Assembly: GCF_010501105.1 (NCBI RefSeq) | Contig: NZ_QVMQ01000006.1 | Span: 112,203-149,186, forward strand | From: Dysgonomonas sp. 511 | Lineage (GTDB): Bacteria; Bacteroidota; Bacteroidia; Bacteroidales; Dysgonomonadaceae | Direction: 5' to 3' | Length of the DNA stretch: 36,984 nt | In this document: piece after piece, positions 16,540 through 26,139 of the stretch | How the letters are laid out: every line of letters starts with the position of its first letter | How positions within the stretch are numbered: the first letter of the stretch is position 1 | The notes under the pieces: generated by a model | What the model was told of the DNA's origin: nothing | Databases searched by the model: none | The model's input: only the letters and a program-made list of their open reading frames with translations | Program-made: the position numbers and the translations under genes

Positions 16540-17781
16540 ATGAAGAAGAACTTATTTATGCTTTTGTCATTGCTGTCTTTTGCAATGGTATGGATGTCAT
16601 CTTGCAGCGATAAAGAGGAAATCGCTTTTATCGAAAAGAATGTTGATTTTGCAGTAGCACAAACACAAATGATGTTGGATAGTGTTGGCCAGCCGACGGG
16701 AAAAAACTATCCGAGAACACTGAATGCGGAAGGCAAACTGGTAACTACTGGTATGTATGATTGGACGCCGGGCTTTTTCCCTGGGTCGTTGTGGTATCTA
16801 TACGAATTGACAGGCGATAGCCTCTGGAAAAGCAATGCTGAAAAATGGACAGCCTCGCTAGAACCACTCAAAACCTTTACAGGGCATCACGATTTGGGCT
16901 TTATGATGTATTGCAGCTATGGAAACGGTTATAGGCTGACTGACAACCCTGCATATAAAGACATTTTGATAGAAAGTGCAAAATCCTTATCAACAAGGTT
17001 TAGCGAAAAAACCGGCACTATAAAATCGTGGAATTACCGTAAAGCATGGAACGACAGTGTAGAATGGTTTTATCCGGTAATTATCGACAATATGATAAAT
17101 CTGGAAATGCTGACGGCAGCATCGGGATTGTCGGGCGATAGCAGCTTCCTCCAGATTGCGAAAAAGCATGCAGACAAAACATTGAAAAATCATTTCAGGG
17201 AAGACTTTTCTACCTATCATGTAGTGAACTATGATACAATAACGGGCGCAGTAAGAAATCAGGCTACCTGCCAGGGATATAGTGACAACTCTACCTGGGC
17301 GCGTGGACAGGCATGGGCGATCTATGGTTATACGATGATGTATAGGGAGACAAAAAATATGGAATATCTGAATGCTGCTATAAACGCAACAGATTTTTAT
17401 CTTAATAATTTGCCCGAAGACCTTATTCCTGTATGGGATTTCAATGTAGGTGAAGAAGGGTACAACCCCGAAGTACGGTCCTATGCTGTAGAATTTAAAG
17501 AAAAGCTGAAAGATGTTTCTGCCGCGGCTGTAGTATGTTCTGCCTTGTTCGAACTCGGGCAATATGTATCCGAAAAAGAATACGGGCAACTGGCTGTTAA
17601 GATGCTCCATTCGTTGTCTTCTCCACAATACAGGGCTGAGCCCGGTGCGGAATGTGGCTTCCTGTTGAAACACAGTGTAGGCAGTATTCCTCATAAGACA
17701 GAGATTGATGTTCCGTTGGTATATGCCGATTACTATTACCTCGAAGCTTTGGTGCGATACAAAAGATTGCTGACGAAATAA
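16540..17781 (+). CDS. GH88 unsaturated glucuronyl hydrolase, lipoprotein
   Basis: A 413-residue alpha/alpha-barrel enzyme that removes the 4,5-unsaturated uronic acid left at the non-reducing end by a polysaccharide lyase. The lipobox puts the lipidated Cys at 22 (WMSSCSDKEE); the acidic residues after it resemble the surface-export signal of Bacteroidota lipoproteins. The catalytic pair is D118 in HHDLGFM and D183 in IIDNMINLE, with spacing close to that of Bacillus UGL (D88/D149). DNSTWARGQAW is the conserved family block. It pairs with the GH3 gene 47 bp downstream. The substrate polymer (glycosaminoglycan, xanthan-like or another uronate polysaccharide) cannot be told. No lyase adjoins the pair. 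Confidence 0.92.
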   Translation: MKKNLFMLLSLLSFAMVWMSSCSDKEEIAFIEKNVDFAVAQTQMMLDSVGQPTGKNYPRTLNAEGKLVTTGMYDWTPGFFPGSLWYLYELTGDSLWKSNAEKWTASLEPLKTFTGHHDLGFMMYCSYGNGYRLTDNPAYKDILIESAKSLSTRFSEKTGTIKSWNYRKAWNDSVEWFYPVIIDNMINLEMLTAASGLSGDSSFLQIAKKHADKTLKNHFREDFSTYHVVNYDTITGAVRNQATCQGYSDNSTWARGQAWAIYGYTMMYRETKNMEYLNAAINATDFYLNNLPEDLIPVWDFNVGEEGYNPEVRSYAVEFKEKLKDVSAAAVVCSALFELGQYVSEKEYGQLAVKMLHSLSSPQYRAEPGAECGFLLKHSVGSIPHKTEIDVPLVYADYYYLEALVRYKRLLTK

Positions 17782-17828
17782 CAGGTATGCAAGCAAGAAA
17801 TACTGAGTACAATAAATAGCTGACCTAC

Positions 17829-20636
17829 ATGATAAATAAATTTTTCCATTTCGCATTGATGATGAGCATGGTATCCTTGTTGCATGCTCAACAAACAGAT
17901 TCTCGCATTCCGGATAAGAAGGATTTGGTAACATATAAGCTACCTAAAAATAAAATATACCGGGAGGGATGGATTGATTTCAACAAAAACGGCAAAATGG
18001 ATGTCTATGAGAATCCAAAAGCATCTGTTGAAGACAGGGTTGAAGATTTGCTCAGCCAAATGACCCTTGACGAAAAAACCTGCCAGATGGTAACTCTCTA
18101 TGGCTACAAGCGGGTGCTGGATGATGACTTGCCAACTGCCGAATGGAAGAATAAATTGTGGAAAGATGGTATCGGAGCTATAGATGAGCATCTGAATGGA
18201 TTCAGGCAATGGGGGCTACCTCCATCCGACAATCCTTTTGTCTGGCCTGCCTCGCGCCACGCATGGGCATTGAACGAGGTGCAGCGATTCTTTGTGGAAG
18301 AAACACGGCTTGGGATTCCTGCCGATTTTACGAACGAAGGTATCAGGGGGGTAGAAAGCTATATAGCTACTAATTTCCCTACACAGCTGGGGTTAGGACA
18401 TACATGGAACAGACAGCTTATAAATAAGGTCGGCTATATAACCGGACGTGAAGGAAGATTGCTGGGATATACCAATATTTATGCACCTATTCTCGATGTT
18501 GGACGCGACCAACGTTGGGGCCGTTACGAAGAAGTATATGGAGAAAGTCCATATTTGGTAGCCGAACTTGGTATTGCAATGGCAAAAGGCCTACAAACAA
18601 ATTATCAGGTAGCATCTACTGCAAAACATTTTATTGCGTATAGTAACAATAAAGGAGGACGTGAGGGCTTGTCGCGCGTAGATCCGCAAATGTCGCCGCG
18701 TGAAATAGAAAATATACATATCTATCCCTGGTGGAGAGTGATAAAAGAGGCAGGCTTGTTGGGCGTTATGAGTTCTTATAACGATTACGACGGTTTTCCC
18801 GTACAAGGCAGCTATTACTGGCTTATGACGCGTTTGCGGAAAGATATGGGATTTAAAGGATATGTTGTTTCCGATAGCGATGCCGTAGAATATCTTCATT
18901 CAAAGCATGGGACATCTCAGAATATGAAAGAATCGGTTCGTCAGTCTGTTGAAGCCGGGTTGAATGTCCGTTGCACATTCCGTTCCCCCGATTCATATGT
19001 TTTACCTTTGCGCGAACTTGTAAAAGAAGGTGGGCTTCCGATGGAGACTATAGATGACCGTGTACGGGATATTCTTCGCGTAAAGTTTATAGTCGGACTA
19101 TTCGATGTCCCATATCAGATGAACCTGAAGGGCGCAGATGATGAGGTGAATAGCAAAGAAAATCAGGAGATAGCTTTACAGGCATCCCGAGAGTCTATTG
19201 TTTTGTTAAAGAATGACAACAGTACACTACCGCTGGCAAAAGACAAAATAAAGAAAATAAGCATTTGCGGGCCAAACGCCGATGATGCTTCCTATGCCCT
19301 CACTCATTATGGCCCATTGGCTGTAGAGGTAAAATCTGTATTGCAGGGCATAAAAGAAAAGATGGAGGGACAGGCTGAGGTACTTTACACCAAAGGCTGC
19401 GACATCGTAGATGCTACATGGCCCGAATCGGAGATAATATCTACCGAGCTGACCAGTGAGGAACAGGAAGAGATAAACAAAGCCGTAAAAAACACATTGG
19501 ATAGCGATGTTGCAATTGTAGTATTAGGAGAAAATGGACGCACCTGCGGTGAAAACAAATCACGCTCCAGCCTCGATTTGCCGGGACGTCAGTTCGATTT
19601 GCTGAAAGCTGTACATGCAACCGGCAAGCCTGTTATACTTGTTGTCATAAGCGGCCGTCCAAATTCAATCAACTGGGCAGATAAATATATTCCGGCTATT
19701 TTAGAAACATGGTACCCAGGTTCGCAAGGCGGAGTGGCTATCGCAGATGTGATATTTGGCGATTACAATCCCGGAGGAAAGCTCACCGTTACATTCCCCA
19801 AAACAGTGGGGCAAATACCATTCAATTTTCCTTCAAAGCCGGCATCTCAAGTAGACGGAGGACGTACACCGGGATTAAAAGGCAATATGAGCAGGATAAA
19901 TGGAGCATTGTATTCGTTTGGACATGGATTGAGCTACACTACATTCGAGTATTCGGACTTAAGGATATTTCCATCGGTAATAACACCCAGCCAGAACACA
20001 ACAATACGTTTCAACATTACCAATACCGGAGATAGAGCCGGTGATGAGGTTGTGCAGTTATATACCCGCGATGTATTGAGTACGGTGACGACGTACGAAA
20101 AGAATTTGCGGGGATTTGAACGGGTAAACCTGAAGCCGGGAGAGACAAAGGAAGTTACATTTACAATTACACCAAGAGATCTTTCACTTTTCAATAAGGA
20201 GAAAAAGTGGGTAGTTGAACCTGGCGATTTTAAAATAATGATCGGAGCATCATCCATCGACATTCGCCTGTCAGACACGCTCTCTGTTGTGCCATATGAA
20301 GGTAAGGAGATATCGTTGAACGAGAAGAAGGCAATGCCTACAGATAAAGCAAAAGCAGTATGGACTGGGGCGAAAGGGGATTTTTTGACCTTGCCCGTAA
20401 AGGATAATTCCACCTTGAACAAGGTGTCTGTCCTATGGTCTGAATTAGATGGGAATCCGGTACGTTTCGAGATACAGGCTTCTAGCGGAGGCGGGCAATT
20501 TTTGACGGTTTATGAGGGGGAAGTAACCCAAACGGATATTGTGCAGCATTATGCTATTAATGCCATTGTGGTAAGTGATATTCGTATTCTCATAAGCTCG
20601 GGTAAGGTTTCTATCGCAGATGTAAAGGCCGAATAA
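17829..20636 (+). CDS. GH3 family beta-glycosidase, with C-terminal extension
   Basis: A 935-residue exported glycosidase. It has a signal peptide (1-20, ending LLHAQ), then an EF-hand-like loop DFNKNGKMDVYE (50-61). The GH3 TIM barrel (about 70-385) carries nucleophile D349 in GYVVSDSDAV. The alpha/beta sandwich (about 445-675) and fibronectin-III-like domain (about 710-800) follow. About 115 further residues (820-935) resemble a carbohydrate-binding beta-sandwich. GH3 enzymes of this plan remove beta-linked glucose or xylose from oligosaccharide ends. Together with GH88 it would trim products of a uronate-containing polymer, first the unsaturated uronate and then the next sugar. Sugar specificity is not visible. 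Confidence 0.92.
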   Translation: MINKFFHFALMMSMVSLLHAQQTDSRIPDKKDLVTYKLPKNKIYREGWIDFNKNGKMDVYENPKASVEDRVEDLLSQMTLDEKTCQMVTLYGYKRVLDDDLPTAEWKNKLWKDGIGAIDEHLNGFRQWGLPPSDNPFVWPASRHAWALNEVQRFFVEETRLGIPADFTNEGIRGVESYIATNFPTQLGLGHTWNRQLINKVGYITGREGRLLGYTNIYAPILDVGRDQRWGRYEEVYGESPYLVAELGIAMAKGLQTNYQVASTAKHFIAYSNNKGGREGLSRVDPQMSPREIENIHIYPWWRVIKEAGLLGVMSSYNDYDGFPVQGSYYWLMTRLRKDMGFKGYVVSDSDAVEYLHSKHGTSQNMKESVRQSVEAGLNVRCTFRSPDSYVLPLRELVKEGGLPMETIDDRVRDILRVKFIVGLFDVPYQMNLKGADDEVNSKENQEIALQASRESIVLLKNDNSTLPLAKDKIKKISICGPNADDASYALTHYGPLAVEVKSVLQGIKEKMEGQAEVLYTKGCDIVDATWPESEIISTELTSEEQEEINKAVKNTLDSDVAIVVLGENGRTCGENKSRSSLDLPGRQFDLLKAVHATGKPVILVVISGRPNSINWADKYIPAILETWYPGSQGGVAIADVIFGDYNPGGKLTVTFPKTVGQIPFNFPSKPASQVDGGRTPGLKGNMSRINGALYSFGHGLSYTTFEYSDLRIFPSVITPSQNTTIRFNITNTGDRAGDEVVQLYTRDVLSTVTTYEKNLRGFERVNLKPGETKEVTFTITPRDLSLFNKEKKWVVEPGDFKIMIGASSIDIRLSDTLSVVPYEGKEISLNEKKAMPTDKAKAVWTGAKGDFLTLPVKDNSTLNKVSVLWSELDGNPVRFEIQASSGGGQFLTVYEGEVTQTDIVQHYAINAIVVSDIRILISSGKVSIADVKAE

Positions 20637-20730
20637 AAGATTCTCCAGTAGTGTTGAAAAACTTGGGTCTTACGGGGTTTTGTGAAGTAAAGTACAGCCA
20701 ATAGAATAGTCGTTCATAATACTCTTTTTC

Positions 20731-20771
20731 AATAAAAAACCTCCCTAAATTATTTAGAGAGGTTTTTTATT
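20731..20771. terminator. Bidirectional terminator between GH3 and DUF4270 genes
   Basis: A near-perfect 20-bp inverted repeat with one C-A mismatch: bases 20731-20750 pair with 20752-20771. The outer part is AATAAAAAACCTC against GAGGTTTTTTATT, giving T-runs in both directions between two converging genes. Confidence 0.9.
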
Positions 20772-20792
20772 GTCTTATTTAATTATTACAAT

Positions 20793-22193
20793 CTATTTCC
20801 AACTGTTATATCTACTGAAAATAAGAGACATCTTCATATTCTCTTCTCCTGTACGGAGAATTGCAGATGTTGGAGACATCATATTATATACATCCTCTAC
20901 AATAGCGCTGGACGCTGACGAAACATATGTCACATTTACCGGAATAAGCAGGTAGTGCAAATCAGGAAGCTGATCCATATCCTTATACTTTTTGGTGTAA
21001 TAATTTACGATAGTTGCAATATTACCCAAATCATATGAATTATTGCTCGATCTGGTAATCTGGAAACTTGTCTCATTGTCAAATTTCTTCCTGTTATAGA
21101 AAAAGTTTGGCAATGAATCTTTGTTTATCAGCAGGAGATTGGTTGGTCGCGAAAATCCGGAACTTTCTTCCTCTTCGGTATTTCCATATATCTTCAATGC
21201 CGCCGAATTTATTATATGGCTCTTATTGTTCATTTCCTTTAGACCCATTTCTTTTATCTTTTGCAAAGGTATGGTCAATTGGGTATAAAGTCCGGCCGGA
21301 GTCTTCATATACGACTTGGTAGGGTTTCCGAAAATGTCATTTTCCTGCTCAGGAGTCATTTCATTTTTCACCCTGTTCATCTGGATAACATCGGTAGAAA
21401 CCGGTAATGTAAATATGCCTACAGCTGTAGAGTCGCCTGTATCAGCAGCATTTCTTACATGGTAAGTATAATATACATTTATGTCTGTAGCAAAGGTGCT
21501 TACAAGCGAACTATTTCCAAAGGTAGAGGTAACATATACACCTTTAAAGATGCTCCTTAGGTTTTCAGGATTCTCAAATATTGTTTTATCTGCATTCCAT
21601 GCATTCAAGAACCTCTCTCCCAATTCGATGTCAAGCCGTGTCGATAATTTCTTTGCCGTATAACTTGAATATGAGACAAACGGCACATCCTTTATCGTAA
21701 AGATGCTTTGTCCCAACAATTTGGTCATATCGCAATACTTCAGCGGATCTATACTTGTAAAAAAATAGGGAGCCAGATCTTTGGTTACTTCATATACGCC
21801 AATCCCCATGGGACTTATTGTATCTCCATAAAGAGATGCAAACTGGGTATCTAAAAACACAGAATCCACGACCAGGGGATAGTCACCCTTCGATGTATTT
21901 TCCTCAAATATGATTTTGCTACTTGTGAAAAACTCGCATAAATAGTCCGACTTCACCTTCCCGAATATAGGGTCGCTATATTCTCCCAGCAAGCCGGATA
22001 AGCTGCGGGCATATATAGAGTCTTTAAAGGATACTGTTTCGGCTGTTATTACGATGGTGTCTGTACCCAATGTTATACCATCATCTTCTGGCTGAATATT
22101 GCTGCCTATTGTGCTAAGGTCATCATCACAAGCAATAAATGTCGCAGAAGATAACAATATCGCCAGATTAAATAATAAAGTCTTAATTTTCAT
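20793..22193 (-). CDS. DUF4270 family lipoprotein
   Basis: A 466-residue exported protein typical of Bacteroidota. The lipobox places the Cys at 22 (TFIACDDDLS), followed by three Asp that suggest surface exposure. The opening DDDLSTIGSNIQPEDDGITLGTD and the block LLGEYSDPIFGKVKSDYLCEF are hallmarks of the DUF4270 family. The rest is predicted beta-rich. No function has been assigned to the family that I can name. It lies 97 bp after a GT5-like gene on the same strand, and the two are often neighbours in Bacteroidales. Confidence 0.9.
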   Translation of the reverse strand: MKIKTLLFNLAILLSSATFIACDDDLSTIGSNIQPEDDGITLGTDTIVITAETVSFKDSIYARSLSGLLGEYSDPIFGKVKSDYLCEFFTSSKIIFEENTSKGDYPLVVDSVFLDTQFASLYGDTISPMGIGVYEVTKDLAPYFFTSIDPLKYCDMTKLLGQSIFTIKDVPFVSYSSYTAKKLSTRLDIELGERFLNAWNADKTIFENPENLRSIFKGVYVTSTFGNSSLVSTFATDINVYYTYHVRNAADTGDSTAVGIFTLPVSTDVIQMNRVKNEMTPEQENDIFGNPTKSYMKTPAGLYTQLTIPLQKIKEMGLKEMNNKSHIINSAALKIYGNTEEEESSGFSRPTNLLLINKDSLPNFFYNRKKFDNETSFQITRSSNNSYDLGNIATIVNYYTKKYKDMDQLPDLHYLLIPVNVTYVSSASSAIVEDVYNMMSPTSAILRTGEENMKMSLIFSRYNSWK

Positions 22194-22290
22194 TCAATTT
22201 ATGTTAAATCAAACATTGAGGACAAAAACTCCCCAAAAATACTGCTTACAAAAAATAAAACAGCATTTTTTCGATTTTATTTTAGATACT

Positions 22291-23097
22291 TTAAAGATTC
22301 TCGTAAAAATTATTGATTGCCTCTACAGATTCTTCTACAGAACCCTGATATGGCAGGAAATTTTTTCCTGTTTTAGTTATGTGTTCCAGCACATTGGCAT
22401 TTACATCAGCCTCGCTCTGTATGATACCATCAGCGCACTCTACGGCAAATTTCGACAAGGTTTCGTAATCGACAATATCTTTCAAGCCGGCAAGGCTTTT
22501 ATCCTTTATTCCGTCAAACTTAAGTTTGTTGATAAAATTACTATCAAACGGCTGCTTAAAATCGTCTTTGTATAAAGAATATACTATTTTCGAATTTTTG
22601 AAGCATGGGTCATCAGCATACATTGTCTTTATGTACAACCCTGTCAACGCAGTCATCCATCCGTGGCAATCTATCACATCGGGTATCCAGCGTAGTTTCT
22701 TTATTGTTTCCAATACTCCACGAACATAAAAGATGCTTCGTTCGTCATTATCAGTAAACTCTACACCTTGCTCGTCGGCAATTGTATCTTTGCGCTTAAA
22801 GTAATCGTCGTTATCTATAAAATAGATTTGCATACGTGCAGCCTGTATAGATGCTACTTTTATAATAAGAGGATGGTCTGTATCATCTATTATGAGGTTC
22901 ATACCCGAAAGGCGGATAACTTCGTGCAACTGATTCCTGCGCTCGTTTATATTGCCGAACCGCGGCATAAAGGTTCTTATTTCCTGGCCTTTTTCCTGTA
23001 TAGCTTGTGGCAAATATCTGCAATTTGTGGCGATAGGTGACTCTGGCAAGTAAGGAGTAATTTCCTGTGTAATGTATAAAATCTTTTTCGTACTCAT
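22291..23097 (-). CDS. Glycogen/starch synthase-like protein, GT5 N-terminal domain only
   Basis: A 268-residue protein matching the N-terminal Rossmann domain of GlgA-type (GT5) glycogen synthases: ILYITQEITPYLPES at the start (standing in for the KVGGL loop of true synthases), TFMPRFGNINERR, IYFIDNDDYFKRK, and PDVIDCHGWMTAL. Full synthases are about 470-550 residues and bind ADP-glucose mainly with the second domain, which is missing. The KxGG donor-site motif is not seen in the first loop. It may therefore not be a working synthase. A TATCTTTG -7 box at 23143-23136 serves it, and DUF4270 follows on the same strand. Confidence 0.82.
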   Translation of the reverse strand: MSTKKILYITQEITPYLPESPIATNCRYLPQAIQEKGQEIRTFMPRFGNINERRNQLHEVIRLSGMNLIIDDTDHPLIIKVASIQAARMQIYFIDNDDYFKRKDTIADEQGVEFTDNDERSIFYVRGVLETIKKLRWIPDVIDCHGWMTALTGLYIKTMYADDPCFKNSKIVYSLYKDDFKQPFDSNFINKLKFDGIKDKSLAGLKDIVDYETLSKFAVECADGIIQSEADVNANVLEHITKTGKNFLPYQGSVEESVEAINNFYENL

Positions 23098-23135
23098 TTA
23101 TTATCTTTCCTCAACAATTTCTTCATTTGGAACTA

Positions 23136-23170
23136 CAAAGATAATAAAAAAAAATCTGGTTTTGAGCAAA
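23136..23170 (-). promoter_or_regulatory. Promoter candidate for the GT5-like gene
   Basis: On the minus strand TATCTTTG (23143-23136) matches TANNTTTG. A TTTG lies 23 bp upstream (23170-23167), slightly longer than the usual 19-21. It is about 40 bp before the ATG at 23097. Confidence 0.45.
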
Positions 23171-23316
23171 TTTATTCCACTCCATTTTATTTTACCCCTT
23201 TCAAACGCCTTCTGGAAATTACTTTTTGCCCTCAAACTAAACTTTAGGCAAAGTCCGAACCGATGGTTTTATAACCATTTAAATCTTTTTTATCTATATA
23301 ATTAAAACGTTTTGTT

Positions 23317-23324
23317 TAAATTTG
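23317..23324 (+). promoter_or_regulatory. -7 box for the PBP1A gene
   Basis: TAAATTTG matches TANNTTTG exactly, 32 bp before the ATG at 23357. A -33 element is not clear. Confidence 0.45.
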
Positions 23325-23356
23325 CAGCGGCACACTACATTGTAAAATAAGAATTA

Positions 23357-25732
23357 ATGGACAAGAAAAAAGCGGATTCGAAAGAGAAAAAGGAGAAGAA
23401 AGGAAAGGCCAAACGGATAGTAAAATGGATGTGGACGGGTTTTATTAGTCTTATCGTATTGGTTTCCATCGTGTTTACTCTAATCAGCTTGGGCGTAATA
23501 GGATATATGCCGGATGTGGAATCGCTGGAAAACCCTATCGACAAATACGCATCGCAGGTATATTCGGCCGATGGCGAAATGTTGGGAACTTATTCGCAGG
23601 CAAAGAACAACCGTATATATTCAGATTACAGCGACTTATCTCCTTATCTGGTAGAAGCTTTGATAGCCAATGAGGATGCGCGCTTTCACTCACATTCCGG
23701 AGTAGACGCCTATGCTTTGGGGCGGGCTGTGATCAAAAGAATCTTTTTATTTGACAAGAGTGCCGGAGGGGGTAGTACAATTACACAACAATTGGCAAAA
23801 ATATTATACTCGCCTCCTTCCGAGAATGTATTCGAACGGGCACTACTACGCAAGCCTATAGAATGGGTGATTGCAGTAAAGCTCGAACGGTATTATACCA
23901 AAGAAGAGATTATCAACCTATACCTCAATCAGTTCGACTTTCTTCACAATGCAGTTGGAATAAAATCGGCAGCACAAGTCTATTTCAATAAAACACCCAA
24001 GGATCTGACACGAGAAGAAGCCGCAATGCTGATAGGTATGTGTATGAATCCTGCACAATACAACCCCAAAAGATACCCGGAGAGAGCAGAAGCCAGACGC
24101 AACATGGTGATGAAGCAGATGCAAAATTATGGCTATATATCTCAACAAGAATACGATGCGCTGAAACAAATCCCACTGAAGTTAGACTTCAGAAGGGTAG
24201 ACCACAAAGATGGTCTGGCTCCTTACCTTAGGGAGTACCTACGCATTACCCTAAGCGCAAAAAAACCAAAGAGAAGCAATTACGCATCGTGGCAGACCGA
24301 ACAATATGCACTGGATTCGCTTAGCTGGGAAACCAATCCTCTGTATGGTTGGTGCAACAAGAATAAAAAATCTGACGGATCGAACTACAGCCTGGCTACC
24401 GACGGACTGAAAATATATGCAACAGTAGATTCGCGCATGCAACAATATGCCGAAGAGGCCGTTGTAGAACATATGAGTAAATTCCTGCAACCTGCTTTCG
24501 ACAAAGAAAATAGAGGAAAGTCTTATGCTCCATATTCGCGTAAGGAAGAAAAAAACATCGACAACCTCCTGGCTAAAGCGATGAAAAACTCCGACAGATA
24601 CAAGAAGATGAAGAAAGACGGAGTATCGGAAAGCGAAATAGCCAAAACATTCAAGAAGCCTATCGACATGAAAGTCTTCTCATGGAAGGGTGAAATAGAT
24701 ACGCTGATGACCCCTTGGGATTCGATACGCTATCACAAATCGTTTCTCCGCACCGGGTTTATGGCGATGGATACACACAACGGATATGTAAAAGCTTATG
24801 TAGGAGGAATAGACTACAGCTACTTCCAATACGATATGGTGAATATGGGACGCCGTCAGGTAGGATCTACTATCAAGCCATACCTATACACCCTGTCGAT
24901 GGAAGAAGGGTTTACCCCTTGCGATGAAATGCTTTACGAGCAACAGACTTTGATAACCGAAAACGGAAGGTCGTGGTCGCCAAGGGGGATAAAATCTTCG
25001 AAAGTAGGGGAAAAGGTAACTATAAGATGGGGGCTTCAGAACTCCGACAATATGGTAACCGCCTACCTGATGGACAAGACATCGCCATATACATTTACAC
25101 GGATGCTGCGTTCATTTGGCATTACCGGAAAAATAGACCCTGTGGTATCTATGTCGCTGGGAACACCCGAAGTTACCGTTGCCGAAATGGCTGCCGCATA
25201 CACATCCTTTGCCAACAAGGGGGTAAGGGTAAATCCTATATACATCACACACATAGAAGATCAATACGGCAACATCATCGCCAACTTTGTACCTCAGATG
25301 AACGAGGTGTTCAGCGAAAGTTCTTATGTGAAAATGATTGATATGTTGCAGGGAGTTATGAACGGAGGTACAGGTAGCCGCCTAAGAAGGAACTATGCTG
25401 TAACAGCCCCAATGGGAGGGAAAACCGGAACTACAAACAGCAATTCCGACGCTTGGTTTATGGGCTTCACGCCACGTATTTCGGCCGGGTGCTGGGTTGG
25501 AGGCGAGGAGCCGACCATTCACTTCAACTCTATGGCAGAAGGACAAGGCGCCAGTGCTGCACTTCCTATAGTCGGTTTATTCTACAAAAAAGTATTTGCC
25601 GACAGCAAGCTTGGCTATAGCCAGACCGAACGCTTCCCTACTGTAAAGGGATATGGAGTGTGCGATAAATCGAGGGACGACGAAGTAGTTGACGACCCTT
25701 CGCCTGTAGGCATTGACAATATCTTTAATTAA
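23357..25732 (+). CDS. Penicillin-binding protein 1A, bifunctional peptidoglycan synthase
   Basis: A 791-residue class A PBP anchored by one N-terminal helix (about 25-48) after a very Lys-rich cytoplasmic tail. The GT51 glycosyltransferase domain shows catalytic E106 in NEDARFHSHSGVD, GGGSTITQQLAK (137-148), RKPIEW with E169, and INLYLNQ. The transpeptidase domain shows S504 in GSTIK, S563-D-N and K689-TGT. All catalytic motifs of both activities are present. It would polymerise and cross-link peptidoglycan on the outer face of the inner membrane. The DUF2752 gene follows 14 bp later. Confidence 0.95.
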   Translation: MDKKKADSKEKKEKKGKAKRIVKWMWTGFISLIVLVSIVFTLISLGVIGYMPDVESLENPIDKYASQVYSADGEMLGTYSQAKNNRIYSDYSDLSPYLVEALIANEDARFHSHSGVDAYALGRAVIKRIFLFDKSAGGGSTITQQLAKILYSPPSENVFERALLRKPIEWVIAVKLERYYTKEEIINLYLNQFDFLHNAVGIKSAAQVYFNKTPKDLTREEAAMLIGMCMNPAQYNPKRYPERAEARRNMVMKQMQNYGYISQQEYDALKQIPLKLDFRRVDHKDGLAPYLREYLRITLSAKKPKRSNYASWQTEQYALDSLSWETNPLYGWCNKNKKSDGSNYSLATDGLKIYATVDSRMQQYAEEAVVEHMSKFLQPAFDKENRGKSYAPYSRKEEKNIDNLLAKAMKNSDRYKKMKKDGVSESEIAKTFKKPIDMKVFSWKGEIDTLMTPWDSIRYHKSFLRTGFMAMDTHNGYVKAYVGGIDYSYFQYDMVNMGRRQVGSTIKPYLYTLSMEEGFTPCDEMLYEQQTLITENGRSWSPRGIKSSKVGEKVTIRWGLQNSDNMVTAYLMDKTSPYTFTRMLRSFGITGKIDPVVSMSLGTPEVTVAEMAAAYTSFANKGVRVNPIYITHIEDQYGNIIANFVPQMNEVFSESSYVKMIDMLQGVMNGGTGSRLRRNYAVTAPMGGKTGTTNSNSDAWFMGFTPRISAGCWVGGEEPTIHFNSMAEGQGASAALPIVGLFYKKVFADSKLGYSQTERFPTVKGYGVCDKSRDDEVVDDPSPVGIDNIFN

Positions 25733-25746
25733 ACGAAGTTTTTCGA

Positions 25747-26139
25747 TTGAAAGCTATTCTTAAGTCAAAATATACCCAACGCCTGCTAGGGCTCACGGGT
25801 ATATTGTTGGCCGGAGGAATAATATTTTACATCTTCAATCCGGAGAAACACCTATTCTTCCCGCCATGTATATTCCATTGGCTTACAGGTCTCGATTGCC
25901 CTCTTTGTGGTATGCAAAGAGCCATACATCACTTGTTGCATTTCAGGCTGAAAGAGGCTTTCGCCAACAATCCACTGTTTGTCTGCGCCATACCTTATAT
26001 AGTACTAGGCGTATATATAGAAATATTCGGAGGCAAAGAACGATACCCCCGAATAAAACAAGTGTTGTATAAAAAGAATGCTGTTATAGTAGTATCAGCG
26101 ATTGTAATACTATTCTGGATAGGCAGAAACCTTATTTAA
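25747..26139 (+). CDS. DUF2752 family membrane protein
   Basis: A 130-residue protein with three predicted membrane helices (about 12-30, 75-92, 110-127). The family signature FPPCIFHWLTGLDCPLCGMQ is present, with paired Cys that may bind metal or form disulfides. No function can be assigned. The only sensible start is TTG at 25747: the frame has a stop at 25726-25728 and no ATG or GTG before the conserved part. It is 14 bp after the PBP gene. Its 3' end overlaps the converging TraB/GumN gene by 8 bp. Confidence 0.8.
   Translation: MKAILKSKYTQRLLGLTGILLAGGIIFYIFNPEKHLFFPPCIFHWLTGLDCPLCGMQRAIHHLLHFRLKEAFANNPLFVCAIPYIVLGVYIEIFGGKERYPRIKQVLYKKNAVIVVSAIVILFWIGRNLI

Noticed and set aside
16990..17934. 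314-codon minus-strand open frame opposite GH88
   Set aside because: It covers the complement of a clear GH88 gene, is very rich in Cys, Phe and Ile, and matches nothing.
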